Below, in pieces: positions 33,501 through 43,963 of a stretch of DNA of 64,000 bases. How positions within the stretch are numbered: the first letter of the stretch is position 1; the number at the start of each line of letters is the position of its first letter. The notes below the pieces were generated by a model, which was not told the origin of the DNA, did not search any database, and saw only the letters and a list, made by a program, of their open reading frames with translations. The stretch spans positions 496,001 to 560,000 of the forward strand of contig JAPEHQ010000002.1 of assembly GCA_027405735.1 (NCBI GenBank). The letters are read 5' to 3'. The translations under genes and the position numbers were made by a program. The DNA is from Mucor racemosus. Its lineage: Eukaryota > Mucoromycota > Mucoromycetes > Mucorales > Mucoraceae.

Positions 33501-33742
33501 TTTTGCCAATTATCACTCTTCCAAAAAAATGCCGAACAATCACCGGACGCGGCGATCTAAAAATATTTATAAGCTGTAAATTTCTAGAAAAAATTACCGA
33601 ACAGTCCGGACGCGGCTGTTTAAACATCTCAAGCAGTTGTGAGATGCAGGTATTGAAATTTCATACAAAATTAAGGCTCAACTATATAATTAATTATTCA
33701 AAGGATTATTTTATGTAAACTATAAAATAAAACATACAACAT

Positions 33743-34109
33743 ACTAAGATCTCACAAACAACGCATCGTATTACGGTTAACAGAGCTGGACTGCTTTAAG
33801 GAGCCGTTTTTTATGCAAACCCGAATGAGGGTTAGTATTCGTATTTTTTTTTTGTCAGCTAAACTCGAAAACAGGATTGAAAAAATACTTCAAGTTATGA
33901 AATTGTCAAATATGCTATTCTTATTAATTTATAATTTCATATTAACTTGACAAGGCTGCTATTAACAGCCTCCTTAAGGCAAACCAATACTTGCTCCCAC
34001 CCCGTTTTTCATCTGGGTTACAAAAAAACGGGCCGTTTTCCAACTCTAATTGAATGGACATTTCCGTCGTTGAAACTCGATTCAAACTCAAATCGAAGCC
34101 CAATCCTAC
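33743..34109 (+). mobile_element. 367-bp insertion flanked by a 12-bp direct repeat
   Basis: AACATACAACAT occurs at 33,731-33,742 and again at 34,110-34,121, while the paralogous site near 57,395 has one such motif only. Inside are GGAGCCGTTTTTTATGCAAACCC and, inverted, a GGCCCGTTTTTTTGTAACCC-like block, giving a foldback of about 240 bp that does not reach the ends. Class unclear. Confidence 0.5.
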
Positions 34110-34375
34110 AACATACAACATATAGCATAAAACATTGATTTAATAACGGGTTTAACTTAGAAAATATAAGATGGTACAACCGGATTCGAAAAAAAGTCTA
34201 CAAATACACAAGTTTTAAAGGATTTATAAAAGTGAAATATACATGATATTCATTTAATTTTAATATGTATACCCATCTTTGTACTCAGACACATATTGTA
34301 TTTTTTAGTGAAAAAGATTTTCTTAAAATTTTTTTCATATTTTTCTTAAAAAAAAGGAAATGGATATTTTGGAAT

Positions 34376-35019
34376 TGAAATGTCAAAACGTTCTTAAGAA
34401 ATAACCTTGCCAAAATATTACACTTTTTGTTAACGATATATCCAGAGTGTGTTGAACTACAGTAGGTAGTATTTCCCCACATAATAAATTAAAAGCCATT
34501 TCATTTAAGGCTATGCCATGCAATTTGAATAAGAGATTGTGAATACAAACCATAAATAACCAAGGGTATTCTAATGTATCAAGATATGTTGTATTATAAA
34601 TAAAAAAAATATTAAAAGTTTTATGCGAATCAAATACTGTAAAATAAATAAAGACTACTCTGAACGCATGATTGACAATTAAGATTGTCAAAAACCAATT
34701 TAAGAACTGTTCTTGACCAAGTAAATCAAAAACACAACAACCCAGTAATATACTCAAAATTGCGGAATAACTGACAGTCAACGGAACAGCCGCTAGATAA
34801 ATATTATTAGCCAAATGATATAAATAGAGAAGTAGTAGAAATAGCATTTTATTACATATTATCCATAATTAATAAAGAAAGATTTAAATAGTATCTTTTT
34901 AAGCTTTTTCTTTATAAAATTTGCCCCACTTTTCATTCCACAGAGAATGTATTTATATAAGCATTACTGCTGTAAATTGTTATAGTGATAATTTGGTTTG
35001 TTAGAATACTGACATAACA
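34376..35019. mobile_element. Solo LTR, family f (644 bp), TSD GGAAT
   Basis: Begins TGAAATGTCAAAACG, ends TACTGACATAACA, flanked by GGAAT (34,371-34,375 and 35,020-35,024). An internally deleted member with its own duplication (TGGGC) is at 61,527-61,772. A 154-codon frame runs antisense through it (34,383-34,847) but lies within the LTR and is broken in the related sequence at 62,780-63,095, so it is not called as a gene. Confidence 0.85.
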
Positions 35020-35024
35020 GGAAT

Positions 35025-36961
35025 TTCAGAAAACATTTCATTTTTTAAAAATTTACGCAGAGGTAAGCAAAAGTTTCATTATTTTTTCATTGCTTACCGC
35101 ATTTACTCTACCACTGAAAAAAATATAAACGTATTGTCTGCGGGAAAAATGAGGTAGAACGCACTGTAACTGCAGGGCGGCGGCCCTTCAATTAGAAAGA
35201 TAATGCTAATGCTGTAATATAAATTAATACGATTTTAAAGATACGATACTCTGCGGTGTTTGTTTCATGAAATAAGTTGGTGTTTTGTTGGATTGTTCTT
35301 GCTGTAATATATCGAGCCCGAGATAAAATCAAATATATTAAGTATTTTAAGCGATGTTTGTTTAAATTACTTGCTTGATATAGAATCTCAGCGATAAAAT
35401 GACAATACATTAGAGGTTCCAAAAATATTTTAAACGTAAGAAAGCTCGATTTATTAATGATTTGGATAATGTAATTGTTATATAAATGCAATGATAGACA
35501 TTCCAATTCAACTTCAGTTCAGGTACTAATTGTTTGGCTTTTCATTGACTTATAATTCAAATACCGAAATTATAATTCAGCATTACAAAATAGAATTACA
35601 ATCGTAACAAATTGTCATAACTGTTATGTACCTATAGCCGAAGGCTATTAGGTATTTTAGTTATGTTTACATGTTTAGTCTGTAAGGAACAACTATTAAT
35701 AAATGTAGTAGTAATAGATTTATATTAGAAAGAAGTTAAATTTATTATTGAAGTATATAACATGAGCTTATATACTCATAACTAGTAATGACTAATTACC
35801 GAACAGATCTATCGAACCGAACAGGTCGGAATGCACGTGATATATATCACGTGAGCTTAATATATTTACTATTACTATTTATTAAAGATGACACTTGACA
35901 AAATTGATAAATGCAGATATCTCTTTAATGATTACCTTCGTTATAAAATTGATAAGTCGGTAGACAAGATATAATTAATGTTGAAATGAAATAGTAAGAC
36001 TGTAAGTAACTATTTCCAATAATTATGAGATAAAAGTATTTCTTCTTCAGGAGTTCGTGTTAAATAGGTATTTAACAACTAAGTAGTTATCCGAGAAATA
36101 AGATTAAAAATAAGATTAAGTTTATTGAACTGTCAAAATTGAAACAATATTTATAGTAATGCAAATTCTAAATGATTATCCATTATTGAAATATTCCATT
36201 GCTCTGTACTTAAAGTCCTCAGTTACCCATTAATTTGAGTTAACAACAAATGTTTCCCAAAATAACTAATTGATCCCGAGTAATCTTGATGAAATAAACA
36301 TGCAAAATAAGTAGACCCGTGTAGACTGAGCGCAAATCCATTGTCTTGTTCTTCTCAAATTAGTATTAGCTGATCTTCTTATGCATTGACCCGAGCACTC
36401 CATTGTTCTTTCAAAACCAACAATGGCAATTCCCCTTGAAATTTAGCAATACAGATCAAACTAACCCCAAACAATGAATTCAACAATAGCGAGTACCCAG
36501 ACGACAATTAAATGCAAGTTCATAACAACGACAAACTAACCATTAATTGCATTCTTGCATAGAACACCTTCCGAACCTCGATCCATCCAAATGTTCATTC
36601 CATTACCCGTGAAAACACCATCAAACTTGAGCCAAATTAGAATAACGCACAGCCAATCGCTGTTTCAATACAATTTTGGTAAATTCACCTTGAAAACTTC
36701 ATAAAACTCCAAGTAAACCATTTCCAGCTTCCAAATAAAAATATAGACTAATACAATGAATGATAACACATTCAAAACCGTTGAGAGAATAAAATTCCTA
36801 TCACTAGATCTTGAGTGAAAATTCTTGAAAGGGATAAACACCACCTAACTCCATAATTCCACTGAATCAATTGCTTCCAAATTTTATACAATACACCTTC
36901 AATATAATTCCAATCTAAACATACACAATTATAACCGCAATAACCACCAATTCAATCCAAA
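35025..36961. other. AT-rich region, no gene recognised
   Basis: Contains a fragment of the CACTG-ended MITE (to about 35,176), a hairpin ACCTATAGCC..GGCTATTAGGT near 35,630, and the palindrome at 35,834. A 104-codon minus-strand frame (35,192-35,506) shows no domain and is not called. Confidence 0.45.
35834..35853. promoter_or_regulatory. 20-bp perfect palindrome with two CACGTG boxes
   Basis: CACGTGATATATATCACGTG is its own reverse complement and contains two E-box (CACGTG) cores 14 bp apart. Such paired sites can bind bHLH factors (Cbf1/SREBP type), but no gene lies nearby, so a function is not implied. Confidence 0.4.
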
Positions 36962-37240
36962 ATGTAGATACAATCATTTAAAAGACAGTTTCCTTTTATA
37001 GAATTCGAAAGATTTTCCACAGGTTTACCCATCGATAAATACGCATGTATCAAAATTGTCAGTATCAGTGTTGATACAAGTAGTGATCCTGATCTGCAGG
37101 ATATCATTGAGATGTTGAACTCCAACCGAAATAAGAAACGGAAGTTTAAACCTAAAATACCAGCAACAAGAAATATCAAACAAAGATTAAATATGATTAC
37201 ACAAAGTATATTGAATATCTTGACGGTACAACCGTATTAA
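36962..37240 (+). pseudogene. Unrecognised coding-like remnant
   Basis: A 93-codon frame with a stop directly after its ATG (TAG 36,965) and then open to TAA 37,238. The mixed charged composition (..VDTSSDPDLQDIIEMLNSN and a Lys/Arg-rich stretch after it) is more protein-like than its surroundings. It may be the last exon of a lost gene or a transposon protein. Family unknown. Confidence 0.25.
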
Positions 37241-37406
37241 TAATAAAGACACCTTTTATTCTATCTAACTACAAAACTATAATATATATTTACTACATAC
37301 TATCTTAGTATAATATTATTATTGTTATTACTATTATTATTGATCAGATAGACTCACCAGATACAAATACTAAATCTATATATTTATATTTGATAAAATA
37401 TACCAG

Positions 37407-37478
37407 TCTTCGGTAGTATAGTGGTGAGTATCCCCGCCTGTCACGCGGGAGACCGGGGTTCAATTCCCCGCCGGAGAG
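37407..37478 (+). tRNA. tRNA-Asp (GTC)
   Basis: 72 nt without intron. Acceptor TCTTCGG pairs with CCGGAGA (one T-G pair), discriminator G. The D arm contains TAGTATAGTGG. The anticodon stem-loop CCCGCCTGTCACGCGGG has GTC at 37,440-37,442, and the T arm is CCGGG-GTTCAATTC-CCCG. A and B boxes are canonical. Confidence 0.97.
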
Positions 37479-37484
37479 TTTTTT
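37479..37484 (+). terminator. RNA polymerase III terminator of tRNA-Asp
   Basis: Run of six T residues directly after the discriminator base. Confidence 0.8.
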
Positions 37485-37829
37485 ATTTTGCCTACAAATA
37501 TGTAGTGTCTGTAGCACTATTTTCGTTTTTGCTCGATATCCTGCTGTCAAGAATACACAAACTTTACAAATAACTTTTTAGCATAATAGTAACCAAATGT
37601 GTACTAAAGCATTCATCAACAAGTAGAGATTAGGCCAGCCCAAAAGGGCCGTCAATAAATGGAGATTTTTAAATGGATAGGGAATTGATTTTTTATATTC
37701 GCGTGTTGGAGTTATAAAGTTCAGGGCGATCACGAATATTTTTTATTCACTAAAAATATATTCATAATTATCTTTAGCTGAATTTCACATTTGAAACAAA
37801 CATAATTTACCGTTGAAACTTTAAAAAAT

Positions 37830-39774
37830 ATGCCTCCCGCTCACCCCAATCTCGGTGTTAACGTACTTATATCAATCAGCAAGCGTTTTATTAAGAATAT
37901 AGATGCTAAAACCGTTTTATGTACCAAGTATGATTGGAGTACACCTCGTTTATGTTTCAAAGGAAGGACAACTGGTCGCTCAGAGGTGAATAACCATGTC
38001 ATGTACGAGATTATCTTGGATGAAGCGCCTGGTATTAGAATGACAGTGAAGCAAGGTAGTATCAAGTACCTTGGCCCACTTGAAACTGGCATTTCTGATA
38101 CTACTAACCCTATTGAAGCTATTGCTACTCTTGAAGAAACCGAAGAAGATAAAGAGTTGAAAATCGACTCAACTCCTACTGATGGTTGGACAAATGATGA
38201 AGTATTTGTTGATAGCAGACTCTGTGGCGAAAGTTATCAGCAATTGAACGCAAAGTTGAATTTGGTTAATTCAAGAAATGCCACACCTTTGGATTATTTC
38301 TTGTTCTTCTTGCCTCTTGATCACTTTCATAAAATCATAAACAACGTTAATCTTTCTGCAAGAATCGTAGATAACTCATGGAAAGATCTTACTTATCAAG
38401 AGTATATGATGTGGATTGCGCTTTTGACAATCATGACAGTGCTCAAACATTCTGATCGTAAGGCATATTGGAAACAGGGATCTAGTCATTTTATGGTGAA
38501 CATCAACTTCTCAGAATATATGTCTTACAAAAGGTTTAACGATATTATGCAAATGCATGTTTTTGAGATTCACTCTTTTGAGAAGCAGCAACTTGACCCT
38601 TTATACCAGATTCGTTCGACAATTGAAGCGTTCAATGAGCATATGGCAAAATGCTTAACTCCTGGTAAGTATTTGGTTATTGATGAGCCCATGAACCAGT
38701 GGTTAGGTACTGGGATGCCTAATTTAAAAAAGGAACCTCGAAAGCTTCATCCTATCGACCAAGAGTTTAAAACGCTTGCTGATTGTCATACATTCTGCAC
38801 CGTACAAATGGATACAGTTAGTGATCCAAGTCCAAAAGAGTACGATGATGATCCTGAATTGCGCAAATTGACTGCCACTGTCAAGCGTTTGGTGAAGCCT
38901 TGGTTCGGTAGTGGTCGTACTGTTATTGCCGATTCCTGGTTTGGATCTCCAGATATGACGACAATGTTATCCGGTTTGGGGCTCTACTCCATTATGCAAA
39001 TAACTAAGCGTCGCTGTTGGCCTCGTGGAATGCCCACTACTGACATTGTCGAGCAGGTTGAAGAAGCATATGGTAGTTTTTATACGATGAAAAAAGACTC
39101 CGGTAACGGTAAGATCTTTACATGTGCATATCGTGATAAGAAGGTTAAGGCATTCATATCGTCATGTGGCACAACCAGACTTACTGGCCAGAGAACGTTT
39201 ATAGGGTCTGGGGGTCATCAAGTAACCTTTCAACGTCCTGCAATAGTTGATGAATATGAGACTCATAAGAGTAAGTAGAAAGTTCACATGCAATGAAGCA
39301 TCGATAGTAATAATCCCGTTTTTGGGCTCTGTCGATGCGGCTAATAACCTCAGAGACAATTTAATCTCTTACTATGATATTGTTTCTACTGAAAGATGGG
39401 ATATGCGTTTCTTTGGTTTCTTTTTGGGGATCTGTGAAGCAAACGCTTACAGCTCTTTTCGAGTATTCGCTAACGATGGAAAAATAGCACATAGTTCCTT
39501 CAAGGATACTTTGGCTTGGACTTTTCTGAAGTATTGTGAAGAGTTGGCTCTTCAAACTGAGGCAATCTCTTATGATCAACGGATACTTAGAAGTGATCCA
39601 AATCATGCGCATGTACCAATGGCAGGTATGAATGGCAAAAAAAGGGTCAGATTAGCATGTAGAAGTTGCTCTAGTTCTGGTCTAAGTGGTACAAGAATTG
39701 AAAAATCTTGCAGCTGCAGTCCACTAGTACCCATGTGTCAAACATGTTATAACAAGCATTTACAAGATATTTAG
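37830..39774 (+). CDS. piggyBac-type (DDE_Tnp_1_7) transposase
   Basis: Two exons, 37,830-39,270 and 39,308-39,774, joined over a 37-nt intron (GTAAGT..GATAG), give 1908 nt or 635 aa. The family's three aspartates are visible: KYLVIDEPMNQW, TVIADSWFGS and GSVDAANNLRDN. The block DYFLFFLPLDHFHKI marks the conserved N-terminal part, and WDMRFFGFFLGICEANAYSSF matches the region after the third Asp. The C-terminus is a cysteine-rich zinc-finger-like tail (CRSCSS..CSCSPLVPMCQTCYNKH), as in piggyBac proteins. If the intron is not real, the gene is frameshifted near 39,275. Possible terminal repeats (CAGCCCAAAAGGGCCGTC at 37,636; inverse GGCCTAAATGGGCTG at 39,881) are imperfect, and no TTAA duplication is evident, so it may be an old insertion or a domesticated gene. 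Confidence 0.85.
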
Positions 39775-41069
39775 GCTCGTCAAGCATATTTAAATATTTT
39801 TTTATAAACTCGAGTATATCTCCATCGTTTTTTTAATAAAATTTTCAAACACACAAAATTTTATGGTCGATAGCAGAGTCGGCCTAAATGGGCTGATCAG
39901 TATTTTGTTAAACGGCCTTCATAAAATGGATCCCTGACAGCCCAATTTTTACTTTTTTTTCAAAAAAAAAAACAAAATGGATCATAGACAAAAAGCTTTC
40001 CTCTTTAAAACATAGCCAACTTTTATTCAATAAGTGCATTTTTGAGCCAAAAAATTATTAAATAAATCGTACAATGTATTTTATTTATCATATCTTTTAC
40101 AACATCACCTAAAATAGATAAATGAATTGTTGCAGAGTTGGATGATTGGATCTGTTTGTGTTTATTAGATGTCGCTTACCTTATCTTGCTAATCAGTATG
40201 TATATAGAGGCTCAAAATATCAAAGCTAAATACAGAATATAAATACAAGAAAAAAAATTAGTTTAATAGAAGATCTCATTGTATATATCGTATATTTTAT
40301 AGGTAGTCTTTTTTAAATCTTTTATCTCTTGTTAGTTTTAATGTTTCTCCAAGACAATGATATAATTGATTTTTTACAGCCTCTGGATACTCTTTTCGAC
40401 TATAATAATAACTCCTCTATATAGTATCACAGAGTATTACTGATAGTAAATAAAATACTTGATAGAAAATAACATTATTCATTGATTTGAATTGCATTAT
40501 TTTTTGATGTAATGCAATACGATGATGACAGGCATATTGAAACTCAGATAACGGACTCTGAATTAGGTACGGATTTGACAATAAGTCTCCAATAGGAGGA
40601 GAGAAAATACAACAATTAAAATTCCGCTAATGTTCATATTAACTTTAAACTTTTTCCATCAGTTTAAGGAATTATTGATATCATTTGTATGCTAAATAAT
40701 TTACTTTTGTAGTAAACTTAATAGCATAATAAATACAACAGAACTTTTTTTAATATTTTCAGTAAAAAGAATTGATTTTCCTCTGTAATTCTGAGAGTAT
40801 AAGTGTAGAAATGAGTTCTGTGTGTAAAAACGAGTTTTATATGTAAAAACGTATGAAGTCTAAATCTAGTTCATTTTGTTGCAAAATAGATCCCTGCACC
40901 TTTTAATTTATAAACAATGAGAATAAAAGACCTTCAGTATCTTTTAATAAACGCAACCAAATCTCAATATTTCGGATATTAGTGACGGCGGTTCATTGAG
41001 GAATAAGACTATTTTCAAACAAGGTTCTAGTGGTTCTTTGTGTTCTTTAAAATCAAATAATTCGAAACG
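39775..41069. other. Region between the transposase and NTAQ1, no intact gene
   Basis: The first 180 bases may contain the right end of the piggyBac-type element. The remainder is AT-rich and contains the minus-strand relic listed at 40,297-40,640; the last 200 bases form the NTAQ1 promoter. Confidence 0.45.
40297..40640 (-). pseudogene. Unrecognised minus-strand coding relic
   Basis: A frame runs from about 40,640 to TAA at 40,297 with a single internal TAG. The stretch can be read through if GTATTT..TATATAG (42 nt) is an intron, giving ..MNNVIFYQ joined to RSYYYSRKEYPEAVKNQLY. No start codon in frame and no family recognised. Either a degenerate gene or a short gene with unresolved 5' exons. 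Confidence 0.25.
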
Positions 41070-41927
41070 ATGGATACCAATAATGATCAGCATTTAGACG
41101 AGAAAGTGATAGAGTTAATGCTCGAGCTTGATGTGCTGAAGTTCAATAGAGATAATCTTTTATATACGGCTTGTTATTGCGAGGAAAATATATATATGCT
41201 TTGCTCTGACATAAAGAAAAAAAGACCTGAATTATTAAATAAATTTTCAGTAATATTTATTAGCAATGATAATAGATCTGTAAGTTTAAAACCAAATCAA
41301 ACGAATTTGTTCTAAAATAAATTACAGGTACCATTATGGCAACAAAGAGCTGGAAGAGGTGATGAGCGTATTGTTTTATGGGTAAGGGACTGTAATTTCA
41401 TCATTGATTTATGCTAATTTAATATTTATCAATAGGATTATCATGTTGTATTATATTTCAAGCAAGATTGGTAAACTTTTTAGCCAAGTAAATATTGATG
41501 ATATTCATTTAAACTATTGTAGTGAAGCATTGATATATGATTTCGATACGTTATTGCCATTCCCGAGTCCAGCAGATTTTTATGCATTGGAAACATTCAA
41601 ACCAAACTTGGCAGTAAAAGATGAATTCCAACACTTGTTTCGACTTATTCCGGCAGAAACATATTTAAATCATTTTGAATCTGATAGAAGTCATATGGTA
41701 AGTATTTCTTGTATGCACAGATACATATGATTGTGAGCCAACCTATTTTTTTTTATGTATAGTTGAATGCAAATGATGAATACATTGCTACACCTCCTCA
41801 ATATCCTGTCATACTAAAAGATGGAAAATCAAACTTGGATGAACATATTTCAATGAAACAAAATATGCAGGATTCATATGGAATTGTCATGAAAAGTGAT
41901 GATTTTTACCAATCTCTATTCAATTAA
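41070..41927 (+). CDS. NTAQ1: Protein N-terminal glutamine amidohydrolase
   Basis: It deamidates N-terminal Gln to Glu in the Arg/N-degron pathway. Five exons: 41070-41279, 41328-41381, 41436-41470, 41523-41697 and 41763-41927, giving 639 nt or 212 aa (human about 205). The catalytic triad is visible: Cys in YTACYCEENIYMLC, His in VLWDYHVVLYF and Asp in LIYDFDTLLPFP. The SDRSHM and SVIFISNDNRS-like blocks are conserved. The 52-nt intron 41,471-41,522 interrupts the His and Asp blocks; reading through it would give a stop. The start is the first Met after an upstream stop. Confidence 0.94.
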
Positions 41928-42115
41928 AAGGTCAACTACCTGAAAGGTAGTTTTGTGCTTGATATTGTTGCACCAAAACGTACATCGGAGATGTGAAAAA
42001 CAACCTTAACTTTTCCCCACATTGAAAAGAAAAAAGCTTTTCTGTTTGCCCTTTCTCCCCCGTTCTTCTATTTTCCTCTTTTCCTCTCCTTTTACTTTGT
42101 AATATAACTAATAAT

Positions 42116-42433
42116 ATGGCACGAAAAACATCAAATATCTCTGAAGCAAAACTTGCTCGATTGTTAGAATATAATAAAAATTTAAGACAACAGTTGAATA
42201 TCCCAAGAATTACAGTATCAGAGGCTTCTACAAGGTAAAAATTCCTGAATGCACCGAAAATAAAAAATCAATGCAATTTTTAATGCTTCTTTTTTTTTTA
42301 CGTATTATAAAGCTTGATATCGTATTGCAATGAAACAAAAGATTCTTTAATTCCTTCAGTTTGGGGACCTATGGATAAAAAAGATGATCCATTTGCACCC
42401 TCACGTAATGGAGGTTGCTGTACAATCATGTAA
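42116..42433 (+). CDS. Heterotrimeric G protein gamma subunit
   Basis: It forms the beta-gamma dimer of a G protein and anchors it to the plasma membrane. Two exons (42,116-42,234 and 42,313-42,433) give 240 nt or 79 aa, usual for fungal G-gamma. An N-terminal amphipathic helix (SEAKLARLLEYNKNLRQQL) forms the coiled coil with G-beta. The second exon carries SVWGPMDKKDDPFAPSRNGG and ends CCTIM, a CaaX box (CTIM) for farnesylation with a neighbouring cysteine for palmitoylation. Too short for most gene finders. It lies 189 nt downstream of NTAQ1. Confidence 0.92.
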
Positions 42434-42739
42434 TTTACGCTTTTTCTTGAAAGAAAGCGCGCCCTATTTTTATTATTACTATTACTGCTTATTCTTTTAT
42501 TATACTATACAATACCTTCCATTTATTCATATCATCGATTGATTGATTATTATAAAATTCATATTATACACAAACACATACATATCTATGTAAATACACG
42601 CACATAAACACTATCACAAAGACTCAAAAATACGCACAAAACAAACATAAAACATATTTATTTTCGGTTGAATAAATGGGTTTAATCGGTTCAAATTGAT
42701 CCCTCCTTGTTTTTTCTCCTTAAAAATGTATAAAAGGAG
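42434..42739. other. Convergent intergenic region, no gene
   Basis: 3' regions of the G-gamma gene (+) and the glutaredoxin-like gene (-). It contains an ACACAAACACATACA-like CA-rich tract (42,569-42,610). Confidence 0.5.
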
Positions 42740-43096
42740 TTACCATGAATATTTAGGATTGATTTTGCCCGTTGTTTCAAACAATTTGATGGCTTCTATC
42801 AATGACTCTTCAGGAACTCGATGCTGCATTAAGAATTGATCATTTATATGAAGCACAGGTACGTCAAATATGTATTTATCTCGAAATTCCTTTGGACATT
42901 CTTTTTTATGTATGTCTAATACCTTTAAGCTAAAAGGAACCTAATTTTGATAATAAATCTATAAAACTATTCTCCATAAAGTCAAATAATTATTAAATAC
43001 CTTTTGTTGAACTTTCAAGATTGATTCTCTTGCTGTTGTGCATAAAGAACATGTGCTTGATGAATATAAAGTTAATGCTACTTTCTTGGTTGCCAT
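42740..43096 (-). CDS. Glutaredoxin-like protein (DUF836 family)
   Basis: Small thioredoxin-fold protein, a presumed thiol-disulfide oxidoreductase. Two exons (43,096-43,001 and 42,940-42,740) give 297 nt or 98 aa. The first beta strand and active site read VALTLYSSSTCSLCTTAR, with a CxxC motif, and the cis-proline region is FDVPVLHINDQFLMQHRV, as in this family. A dithiol CSLC centre and absence of GSH-binding TVP distinguish it from classical glutaredoxins. Substrate unknown. Confidence 0.88.
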
Positions 43097-43963
43097 TCTT
43101 GTTTTTCAAAATAGAGAAAAGAGTAGGATATATGAGGTGAAGCAGGGTCTCTGGTTCATTTTAGATCCCAGAAATCAGAATTCATCATTTACCACTCCAT
43201 GATGTATAAGAAGAAAGCAGCTAAACCAAGCAATAATCAACCATGATGAAAAAAAGAATGCCAGTTACAAGTATTGGAATGATAGCTTTATGCATTTGTT
43301 GCTTTTCTCAACAAATTAAAGTAGAAAAATGATCTGTGCATCTATGCATCATCCTGTGGGATTAATCTTAAAAGAGTTTTCACCACTTGAAATAATTACA
43401 ATTTTATATGGCATATTATAATGTAAAATGATCATCAGGAATTACTCTTTTTTATTATATTTTTTATCTCTATTGTTAATCATCAAAAGTTCAACATATC
43501 TGTAAAATTAAGTCTACACACATTGCTAATATGACCGCTATCCTCAATTTTTATATTAAAAACTTGATTCAAATCAAGTGTAAGCCGATATATGATATGT
43601 GAATATACAAAATATTATTTAGAAAAGTCGTTTGTATATTTATATCTAATAAACCAATACACGGATTGCAAAACATCTAGAAAAGAAACTTATAAATGAT
43701 GCAAAATGCTGGTAAAAGCTGGTTTTGAAGTGATGTACAATTTATTAAATGGCTTTGGAATGGAACATCTGTTACATTATACAAATGGCTTCATTCAAAA
43801 GCCTCAACAGCACATTAACTACCTTGATCTATACTACTCTTGTATTTCTGTGTATACAGACAGAACATTGCATAAATGGAATATGAACAGTCCATGCCTG
43901 GGAGTCACATAACCGAATATTTTTTCACAAATTCACCATTGCCCTTCTACCAAACAACACAAT
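43097..43963. other. Divergent intergenic region, no gene recognised
   Basis: It separates the glutaredoxin-like gene (-) from BMT2 (+) and must hold both promoters. A 68-codon frame (43,706-43,912) has no family features and is not called. Confidence 0.5.

Larger units (their letters stand above)
27841..34260 (+). repeat. Copy of the CACTA-ended repeat family with nested insertions
   Basis: It aligns with 53,430-57,480 once the nested elements are removed. It lacks the left terminus and the subterminal motif array present at 52.4-53.4 kb. Comparison with the 53-57 kb copy reveals precise insertions at 28,282, 30,622, 31,504, 32,099, 33,067 and 33,743, listed separately. The non-nested part is noncoding except for the antisense WD40 fragment. 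Confidence 0.8.

Noticed and set aside
28261..33505. A full-length LTR retrotransposon between LTRs in the 28-33 kb region
   Set aside because: The LTRs belong to different families with their own target duplications, and the sequence between them matches the CACTA-ended repeat; no gag or pol.
34383..34847. 154-codon open frame on the minus strand
   Set aside because: It lies entirely inside the family f solo LTR in antisense, and the related sequence at 62,780-63,095 has stops; probably a chance frame in AT-rich DNA.
35192..35506. 104-codon minus-strand frame
   Set aside because: No domain, AT-driven composition and no conserved counterpart.
41404..41730. Continuous 108-codon frame suggesting an alternative NTAQ1 exon
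   Set aside because: It reads through a real GT..AG intron (41,471-41,522) and destroys the WDYHVV catalytic block; the spliced frame restores the family sequence.
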